In this document: positions 6,415 to 11,371 of the stretch, in pieces
How positions within the stretch are numbered: the first letter of the stretch is position 1
How the letters are laid out: the number at the start of each line of letters is the position of its first letter
Origin: a virus
Length of the DNA stretch: 32,234 bases
IMG/VR virus record: IMGVR_UViG_3300045789_000075
Span: 1-32,234 of that record
Strand: one strand, 5' to 3'
Made by a program: the position numbers and the translations under genes
Notes under the pieces: generated by a model
Database searches by the model: none
Told to the model about the DNA's origin: nothing
The model's input: the letters and a program-made list of their open reading frames with translations, nothing else

Positions 6415-6618
6415 ATGGATTTACCGAAATTAATACCAATAAAAGACATACCAAACTACTTACCTGTATCTTTACCAACTGTAAGAGCATGGGTACATTA
6501 TAAGAAATTACCAGTAGTAAGATTAGGACGTAAAGTTTTTATTAAAGAAGCTGACCTTGTGCGAATTGGCAATGAAGGTACACAAGGTGCGCCATGGAAG
6601 GAGTGGAATAATGAATAA
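6415..6618 (+). CDS. Excisionase-type (HTH_17/MerR-like) DNA-binding protein
   Basis: A 67-residue protein with the typical HTH_17 pattern: IPNYLPVSLPTVRAWVHYKKLPVVRLGRKVFIKEADLV. This gives a helix-turn-helix with the WV-x5-LPVVRLG turn and a wing ending in an Asp-Leu. Proteins of this class act as phage excisionases or as small transcription regulators. There is no clear Shine-Dalgarno before the ATG, only 7 nt after the previous stop, so translation may rely on coupling. No integrase gene is visible in the window, so a lysogeny role cannot be claimed. Its neighbours are small unknown proteins and SSB, which suits a regulator of early genes. Confidence 0.7.
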   Translation: MDLPKLIPIKDIPNYLPVSLPTVRAWVHYKKLPVVRLGRKVFIKEADLVRIGNEGTQGAPWKEWNNE

Positions 6619-6967
6619 AGCAATATATGTCCATGTAAATGGGCGAAAAACATTCGTGGGTAAACATATAAAAGATCAGATAGTTAGAGAGTTTGATTTC
6701 TCTAAAGCAGTTTTATGGCAAAATGCAGAACTGTCTTTTGATAAAAGTTTACTTACTTATGCACTTGAGCAAAGTGTAAAGTCTTTCATAATGACTAATA
6801 CTAGAAATAAATCTAGTTTTAAGTTTGGTATTCAAGCTATTGTGAACAATGGCCATTACATGAAAGAATTTGGAGAAGGTGAACAATGGTACTTCTCTAA
6901 AGACATAGGAAGAAAAATAAGGTATGTAAAGACTCCATATGTTAAACAAGAAACAATCTTAAACTGA
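6611..6967 (+). CDS. Hypothetical early protein
   Basis: The ATG at 6611 has AAGGAG (6598-6603) 7 nt upstream and overlaps the end of the HTH gene by 8 nt; the in-frame upstream ATG at 6557 lies within that gene and is not used. The product has 118 residues with alternating hydrophobic and charged stretches, including an early IYVHVNGRKTFVG strand pair and a basic C-terminal part. No conserved motif is recognised. It lies between the excisionase-like regulator and the SSB-like gene. Function is unknown. Confidence 0.55.
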   Translation: MNKAIYVHVNGRKTFVGKHIKDQIVREFDFSKAVLWQNAELSFDKSLLTYALEQSVKSFIMTNTRNKSSFKFGIQAIVNNGHYMKEFGEGEQWYFSKDIGRKIRYVKTPYVKQETILN

Positions 6968-6977
6968 AAGGTACAAT

Positions 6978-7376
6978 ATGGCATACGATGATATATGTAA
7001 TCTATCTTTATTTGTAGGATGGACAACTGCTGAACCTGAACATGGACAAACAGGGGATTTACAATGGTGTAATTTCTCTATTGGGCTTGCTGGTGGTAAA
7101 AAAGGTGATCCTAAAGAGTTTCGTAAGTTATCTGCTTATTATGATAATGCGGAAAGAGTTAAGAAAACTATAGGGAAAGGTACTCTTATTGCTATTCTTT
7201 GTAGGTCTAAAACTAAGAAATGGGAAACTAAAACAACAGGAGAAAAAAGGGAATCTATGTTTTTTATAGTTAATTCGTTCTTAGACCCTAAATCTTTAAT
7301 GGGGGCTAGTGGCAATAGAGAAGTTGAAGAAAAAACTCTAGAACAAGCCTTTGATAACCTGCCTTTTAATAATTAA
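6978..7376 (+). CDS. Phage single-stranded DNA-binding protein (SSB-like)
   Basis: A 132-residue protein with OB-fold features: LSLFVGWTTAEPE near the start, then WCNFSIGLAGG, then KLSAYYDNAERVKKTIGKGTLIAILC, then a strand with MFFIVNSF. The C-terminus ends DNLPFNN, close to the acidic tip (D-D-x-P-F type) by which bacterial SSB recruits partner proteins; here two Asn follow the Phe. The family coats single-stranded DNA during replication and recombination, so it would serve with the exonuclease and annealing protein of the same operon. The ATG has GAAAGG 7 nt upstream. The SSB call is fairly sure. Confidence 0.7.
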   Translation: MAYDDICNLSLFVGWTTAEPEHGQTGDLQWCNFSIGLAGGKKGDPKEFRKLSAYYDNAERVKKTIGKGTLIAILCRSKTKKWETKTTGEKRESMFFIVNSFLDPKSLMGASGNREVEEKTLEQAFDNLPFNN

Positions 7377-7646
7377 ATGGAGTTTAAAAGTTTAAATGAA
7401 AGGGAAACCTACTTTGATATGGGAATGTATCCCCTTGAAAAGTCTAGATTAGATTTGTTCTGGTCTTTACTTGGAGAGTGTATTGAAGAAAGAAAACCTT
7501 TTAGTTTCCAATGTATTGAACAAGAAGAAGCAGATGAGTTACAAAAACTCACTTATACTCTTGTGTTTCAAATTAATGATATATGGAAAGTTACTTTAGA
7601 TGAAGACTTAATTATTAATGCAATTCCACCTAGTAAGACCACATAG
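7377..7646 (+). CDS. Hypothetical early protein, last gene of the rightward unit
   Basis: The ATG directly follows the SSB stop codon (no gap) and lacks a clear Shine-Dalgarno, so it would be translated by coupling. The product has 89 residues, is acidic, and has a central helix and a C-terminal strand-rich part. No domain is recognised. Its last 17 nt overlap the end of the endolysin gene on the other strand, so the rightward and leftward units meet here. Function unknown. Confidence 0.5.
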   Translation: MEFKSLNERETYFDMGMYPLEKSRLDLFWSLLGECIEERKPFSFQCIEQEEADELQKLTYTLVFQINDIWKVTLDEDLIINAIPPSKTT

Positions 7647-8025
7647 TAGGTCTAGGATGTTTATCGTCAGAGAGTGTATCTACATGTATAAAACGTTTTG
7701 CATGTAATCCTCTCTGCGATATTCCAACTCCACTTATACCATGCTTCCTCGCTATATCTACAAACCTTAATGCATCTGCTCCAGCAATGACGATATCTGC
7801 CGCCTTCCCACCGCTAGTTCTTGGAACATGTGGCCCTGTAGAACCTGTTGAAGACACGTTAGAGTTATGTTTAACACAGCGTACTCCACTACTGATCTTC
7901 AAAGGTCTATTCATATCCTCCCTTATATTCTGCAATATATCCATAAAGTCCATGTCCATAGAATCCTCCCCACATCCACAATGACATTTCATTTCATCCA
8001 CAGAAAAGTTCTTTGTAATCATCAT
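7630..8025 (-). CDS. M15-family peptidase endolysin
   Basis: A 131-residue protein using the ATG at 8025, which has TCCTCCT (AGGAGGA on the coding strand) at 8032-8038; the longer form from 8079 lacks such a site. It begins MMITKNFSVDEMKCHCGCG, the N-terminal 'F-x-x-x-E-x-x-C-x-CGC' typical of Peptidase_M15_3 endolysins, then ISSGVRC, then GPHVPRTSGGKAADI (His66 and Asp77), then FIHVD (His114). These are the three zinc ligands. Enzymes of this class cut cell-wall peptides. No signal peptide is present, so it needs a holin; one is encoded upstream. It is the final gene of the late unit. Confidence 0.85.
   Translation of the reverse strand: MMITKNFSVDEMKCHCGCGEDSMDMDFMDILQNIREDMNRPLKISSGVRCVKHNSNVSSTGSTGPHVPRTSGGKAADIVIAGADALRFVDIARKHGISGVGISQRGLHAKRFIHVDTLSDDKHPRPTMWSY
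7636..7653. terminator. Inverted repeat at the meeting point of the two operons
   Basis: AGACC (7636-7640) and GGTCT (7649-7653) form a 5-bp stem with an 8-nt loop, and flanking CCT and AGG can extend it with a bulge. It covers the stop codons of both convergent genes. Neither strand has a T run after it, so it is only a weak candidate for a bidirectional terminator. Confidence 0.25.
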
Positions 8026-8097
8026 AGCTATTCCTCCTATAATTAGCCCATTGAATTGTCGTCTAGTTCCAACCCACATGGGATTAGTAAATCGGAC

Positions 8098-8277
8098 TTA
8101 CTTGCCCGACTTGCCCAATGATTCTTTTAGAAGTTTGACGAGCTTATCATCTACATCTGAATCTGTCTTCTTCGCCAAAGTTTCTAATAATAAAATAATG
8201 ACCTTCTCAATTATGCCAGAATTCCCTAACATACTGAAAGCCATACTCTTTACTACTCCTGCGATTATGAAAGGCAT
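8098..8277 (-). CDS. Small amphipathic protein of the lysis module
   Basis: This 59-residue reading frame has GAGGAGGTAG as a strong ribosome-binding site 2-4 nt before its ATG and overlaps the end of the previous gene by 13 nt. The first 35 residues are hydrophobic (MPFIIAGVVKSMAFSMLG, then IIEKVIILLLETL), with a charged Lys/Asp-rich C-terminus. It lies between the lysis-region genes and the endolysin. A membrane-active lysis accessory is possible, but no known family is recognised. The strong site and overlap argue it is real. Confidence 0.55.
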   Translation of the reverse strand: MPFIIAGVVKSMAFSMLGNSGIIEKVIILLLETLAKKTDSDVDDKLVKLLKESLGKSGK

Positions 8278-8555
8278 TCTACCTCCTCACTTTCTTTAAG
8301 TGTTTTATTATATTGTTCCATATTACTAATAAACTGTTGAAGTTTCCATGTTGTCATCCATGTTTTCCCACATAAATGTTTTACCCAATGTAATATCTCT
8401 GAATCATTCTTTATTCTATTTAATTCAATAAAATAATCTTCATAACCTTTTCGTGTTTCAATATCAATATAACTAACTCCATTATTATTCATATCAAAAT
8501 GAACTTCTACTGGTGGTAGTTTAATATCAGACATTTTCGTTACAATAAATCCCAT
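8265..8555 (-). CDS. Hypothetical protein in the lysis module
   Basis: A 96-residue protein with AAGGAG 6 nt before its ATG at 8555. Its ATG immediately follows the TAG stop of the lipoprotein gene, with no gap. It begins with a hydrophobic strand (GFIVTKMSDIKLPPVEVHF), has a central Glu/Tyr-rich helix and a C-terminal helix. No membrane span, signal peptide or known domain is visible. It could be a small virion or lysis accessory; the function is not assigned. Confidence 0.5.
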   Translation of the reverse strand: MGFIVTKMSDIKLPPVEVHFDMNNNGVSYIDIETRKGYEDYFIELNRIKNDSEILHWVKHLCGKTWMTTWKLQQFISNMEQYNKTLKESEEVECLS

Positions 8556-8705
8556 CTAACACTCCTTATTCTTATATGGTGTAATTGGCTCTACGCATTG
8601 CCAGATTGAAAATTCACTCGGATAAGTATCTACCCAATGTCCATATCTATTACTACTAACTGTACTACATCCTGATAATATTAAAACTAACAATAAAATC
8701 TTCAT
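8556..8705 (-). CDS. Small lipoprotein, candidate outer-membrane spanin (Rz1-like)
   Basis: A 49-residue protein too short for ordinary gene callers. It starts MKILLLVLILSGCSTV: a Lys, a Leu-rich signal and an LSGC lipobox giving a mature Cys13 that would be lipid-modified. The rest is short and polar with two more Cys. The start overlaps the stop of the upstream one-TM gene (ATGA). This gene pair, an inner-membrane protein followed by an overlapping lipoprotein, is the usual order of two-component spanins that fuse the membranes in the last step of Gram-negative lysis. The pairing is inferred from order and topology, not homology. Confidence 0.5.
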   Translation of the reverse strand: MKILLLVLILSGCSTVSSNRYGHWVDTYPSEFSIWQCVEPITPYKNKEC

Positions 8706-8863
8706 TCTTTTGCAGTCAAAATCTTTAGGTCGTCACTATTCTGATTAACTTGGTATTTAATAACCTTAACATCTCCACTAAGCTCTGAGACTGTCACCAG
8801 TAGCCATGTAATAGAAGCTACTACCAAACTACCTAATACTAATAAAATGTTGTTGACGGACAT
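8702..8863 (-). CDS. One-TM protein, candidate inner-membrane spanin (i-spanin-like)
   Basis: A 53-residue protein with GGAG about 7 nt upstream of its ATG at 8863. Residues 5-25 (NILLVLGSLVVASITWLLVTV) form one membrane helix; the remaining 28 residues are polar and would project into the periplasm. i-spanins usually have a longer coiled-coil region, so this would be a very short version. The stop codon overlaps the start of the lipoprotein gene. The identity rests on this tight pairing with a lipoprotein and on the position in the lysis module. Confidence 0.45.
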   Translation of the reverse strand: MSVNNILLVLGSLVVASITWLLVTVSELSGDVKVIKYQVNQNSDDLKILTAKE

Positions 8864-8874
8864 ATAAGGCTCCA

Positions 8875-9129
8875 TTAATGAACTAATCGACCTACATTAA
8901 TACGAATATCAGTTAATGTTTTATTCATATCTTCTATTTGCTTCTCAAAAGTCTCCTCAGCCATATGTATGTGTTTTACATGCGTTGAATTTTCAAGAGC
9001 TAGTTTTTCCACATCCATAACTGTACTAAACAACCACCCAACAGTCCCAAGTAATGCCGCAACTGCAAGTGGAGTAAAGGTTTTCACAATACCGTGATCT
9101 ATAACTGATTGCAAATTACCGTTTGCCAT
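8875..9129 (-). CDS. One-TM protein with a helical C-terminal region
   Basis: An 84-residue protein. Residues 18-38 (FTPLAVAALLGTVGWLFSTVM) form a membrane helix; the following half (ENSTHVKHIHMAEETFEKQIEDMNKTL) is helical with heptad-like spacing and could be a coiled coil. The ATG at 9129 has GAGGAAAC upstream, and its start overlaps the end of the previous gene by 14 nt. The topology suits a second small holin, a pinholin-like protein or an i-spanin. Because the next two genes also form a membrane protein pair, an exact role cannot be fixed. Confidence 0.5.
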   Translation of the reverse strand: MANGNLQSVIDHGIVKTFTPLAVAALLGTVGWLFSTVMDVEKLALENSTHVKHIHMAEETFEKQIEDMNKTLTDIRINVGRLVH

Positions 9130-9334
9130 GTTTCCTCAATTGATTTGCTCTATCAAAGTCTTCTATTTTAAGTGACTTTTTAACTTTAGATTTTGTAGTC
9201 TGCTTACGAGACTGTCTATGTAATTCCTTTATACGATCTGCTTCATCAACTTCTATCTTCCATCTATCTATTCTTTCTTGATCTGAAACATCTGGTTTAA
9301 AAAACAAATCCTTAAACTTTTGTATTATTTCCAT
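9116..9334 (-). CDS. Small charged hypothetical protein
   Basis: A 72-residue protein lying between the holin candidate and the one-TM protein and starting 3 nt after the holin stop. It is highly charged, rich in Lys, Arg, Glu and Asp, and predicted to be helical throughout (ERIDRWKIEVDEADRIKELHRQSRK, then a basic stretch). No signal or membrane segment is present. A cytoplasmic or virion accessory role is possible; nothing more can be said. Confidence 0.45.
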   Translation of the reverse strand: MEIIQKFKDLFFKPDVSDQERIDRWKIEVDEADRIKELHRQSRKQTTKSKVKKSLKIEDFDRANQLRKHGKR

Positions 9335-9337
9335 GTT

Positions 9338-9646
9338 TCACTTACTTTTTTTTAATTTATATCTTCCCTTGCTTGCTTCCATCTCTTCCTCATGTTCATG
9401 ATCTTTCTTCTCCCTAAACCAATAATCGGTACTCTTTGCAAGGACTGCCACATATGCTCCACAGAGGATATTAACCAAGTCACGGCTCGATTCCTTAACC
9501 TCCGAATAGAACAATAAATAGAGTAAAACCAGAAACGTAAGTGCGTTGGCAATTGATATGACAAATCGTGCCCAAAAGTTAAGAAGTTTCCTGTTTTCAA
9601 GTGGACTTCCTGCACCCCCAAGTAATGTGTGATGTACTTTCTTCAT
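9338..9646 (-). CDS. Holin candidate with two membrane helices
   Basis: A 102-residue protein. Residues 27-47 (RFVISIANALTFLVLLYLLFY) and 57-72 (LVNILCGAYVAVLAKS) are hydrophobic and the C-terminus is strongly charged (EKKDHEHEEEMEA, then a Lys-rich tail). Two helices with both ends inside and a charged tail fit a class II holin. It is the first membrane protein of the lysis region and stands upstream of the endolysin, which lacks its own signal. The class fits topology, size and location; no family match is claimed. Confidence 0.55.
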   Translation of the reverse strand: MKKVHHTLLGGAGSPLENRKLLNFWARFVISIANALTFLVLLYLLFYSEVKESSRDLVNILCGAYVAVLAKSTDYWFREKKDHEHEEEMEASKGRYKLKKSK

Positions 9647-9677
9647 TAATCATAATAGTATCGAACACTTATGTCCG

Positions 9678-10001
9678 TTATGCTGGAACTCTTTCATCCC
9701 ATGCTTGTGTGTCTTCATTCCATGTGTACTTCTTATCGTCTACTGGCATTGCCGTAGGAGGTTGCCAATCAAATGAAGCATCTAGTGTCCATGATGCATA
9801 AGGCTTTGGTGAAATGAATACATCGTTTACTTTATCGTATGTGTATCCTATGCCAGCTTTCTGTTTACGAAAGTTGTCGTTGTAGCTTGTTTGTACCCAT
9901 AAGAAAGAGTCACCAACTTTTCCTGAGTTGATAAAGTCTTGTTCTGCCACGATTCCTTCTGTGACTGTATTTGTACTATCTATTTTTACGAAATGTGTCA
10001 T
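9678..10001 (-). CDS. Small tail-associated protein of a type common in marine phages
   Basis: A 107-residue protein overlapping the end of the receptor-binding-type gene by 4 nt. It contains FISPKPYASWTLDASFDWQPP followed by DDKKYTWNEDTQAWD. A 'fI.PkPy.SW.L......W..P' pattern with a 'Y.W.e....W' end is common in small proteins next to tail-fibre genes of marine phages. Such proteins may be virion parts or fibre chaperones; the role is not established. The gene order, right after the fibre genes, supports this. Confidence 0.55.
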   Translation of the reverse strand: MTHFVKIDSTNTVTEGIVAEQDFINSGKVGDSFLWVQTSYNDNFRKQKAGIGYTYDKVNDVFISPKPYASWTLDASFDWQPPTAMPVDDKKYTWNEDTQAWDERVPA

Positions 10002-11362
10002 ATTGTATACCTTATAATTACGATTCCTGAACCTCCATTACCACCAGCAATACCGTTTCGGCCACCACCACCACCACCACTACCTGTATTAGCAGTACCA
10101 GTACCTGCCGTTTGCTCAGCGCCAGCAGAACCTGCAGAACCAGAACCTCCTCCTCCAGTTCCACCATTAATACCCGATGTGCTACCATATGCGCCTCCAC
10201 CACCTCCTCCAGCGAAGTATCTGTATGTATCGCTTTCAACTACACCAGCACCAGCATTTGTTAATAATGTCAAAGAATCGGCGACACTTTCTCCCATAAC
10301 TTGATCTTCTCCAGCACCCCCATGACCAATTTCATCTATGCTTCCAGCGTCGGTTCCAACTGCTCCTGCGCCGCCACCACCACCTCCCCCATAGGGCGAG
10401 CCATAACCAGTATTTGCTCCCCCATCGTGGCCTTGATATGTTGCTGTCCCAAAAGTACCACCATCATTTATACCGTCGCCACCTGGATCAAGCCAGCCAT
10501 CGCACCCTGTACCACCACCAGAACCTCCATTTTCACCCTCCATCAATCCGCCTCCGCTATCGCTATTGTGGTAGGTAGATCCACCTCCACCGCCAGTTGA
10601 AGTTATACTGGAAAAAGTGCTAGGTGATCCATTACCACCTTTTATTGTCGTACTTGCCTTTGTTCCCGGCTGACCTGCGCCATAAGCACCTACAATTACA
10701 GGATATGCTTGAACGGTTACAGATAAACCTGTCCCAGTTCTAAATCCTCCTGCTCCACCTCCACCAGCTTGATATGATCCACCTCCACCACCTCCAGCAA
10801 CTACGAGATAGTCAACTGTGCCTGAAGAAACAGGTGTAAATGTTCCTGAAGTTAGAAATGTGTGAACCATATAATTAGTTGCACCTACAGTATACGTTGT
10901 TATAACCCCACCAGTAGCAAGATTGGTTAGGAAAACCCAAGCAGAACCATTATAAACTTTAACTGCATCAGCAGTACTGTCGTAATATATCTCACCTTCT
11001 GCTGGAGATCCGGGGGTAGACCCCGGTGTTAATGTAAGGCTACTAAATGTGCTTCCACCAGCAACAGCCCAAGCATTATCCCCTCTTAAAAAGGTTGTAG
11101 CATCTGCTGTTCCTGTAGCAGATAACATTGCAATATCTACTGCATCTGTTGCAATAGTAAGTGCTTGAGAACCTGTTACATCGCCAGTATGTGCTACAGC
11201 ATTAGCAAAAGCCTCTGTAGCTAAAGGTTTACCTCCTGCCGTAGCATTGTCATGCACTACCAGAGTGTCTTTATCAGTATCTACTGTTACTTCTCCTTCT
11301 GCACCTGTAAAAGAACTATGCTGTGAAGTAGTTCCTCGTCTTAATTGTAATAATTTAGCCAT
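9998..11362 (-). CDS. Glycine-rich receptor-binding-type tail protein
   Basis: A 454-residue protein. Residues 1-50 (LLQLRRGTTSQHSSFTGAEGEVTVDTDKDTLVVHDNATAGG) match the N-terminal domain found in Mtd and many phage fibre proteins. Residues 110-150 hold a PAEGEIYYDSTADAVKVYNGSAWV module also present in the next fibre gene. From about residue 185 to 454 the protein is very Gly-rich, with runs such as GGGGGGSY, spaced like the polyglycine helix lattices that present loops in phage adhesins, and it ends in a hydrophobic strand (GIVIIRYTI). This would be the host-binding tip; the host receptor is unknown. Confidence 0.65.
   Translation of the reverse strand: MAKLLQLRRGTTSQHSSFTGAEGEVTVDTDKDTLVVHDNATAGGKPLATEAFANAVAHTGDVTGSQALTIATDAVDIAMLSATGTADATTFLRGDNAWAVAGGSTFSSLTLTPGSTPGSPAEGEIYYDSTADAVKVYNGSAWVFLTNLATGGVITTYTVGATNYMVHTFLTSGTFTPVSSGTVDYLVVAGGGGGGSYQAGGGGAGGFRTGTGLSVTVQAYPVIVGAYGAGQPGTKASTTIKGGNGSPSTFSSITSTGGGGGSTYHNSDSGGGLMEGENGGSGGGTGCDGWLDPGGDGINDGGTFGTATYQGHDGGANTGYGSPYGGGGGGGAGAVGTDAGSIDEIGHGGAGEDQVMGESVADSLTLLTNAGAGVVESDTYRYFAGGGGGGAYGSTSGINGGTGGGGSGSAGSAGAEQTAGTGTANTGSGGGGGGRNGIAGGNGGSGIVIIRYTI
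11010..11026. repeat. GC-only hairpin inside the glycine-rich tail gene
   Basis: CCGGGG (11010-11015) and CCCCGG (11021-11026) form a 6-bp, all-GC stem with a 5-nt loop, in DNA that is otherwise AT-rich. It encodes the short TPGSTPGSP linker between the N-terminal domain and the fibre module. It could be a domain-shuffling point or a transcription pause. Confidence 0.4.
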
Positions 11363-11371
11363 TGTATATCC

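Noticed and set aside
8026-8079. Longer N-terminus for the endolysin
   Set aside because: The ATG at 8025 has a perfect AGGAGGA and begins the conserved family sequence.
9939-10304. Proline-rich 121-residue ORF on the + strand
   Set aside because: It is the reverse image of the glycine codons (GGN read as NCC) in the tail protein gene and has no ribosome-binding site.
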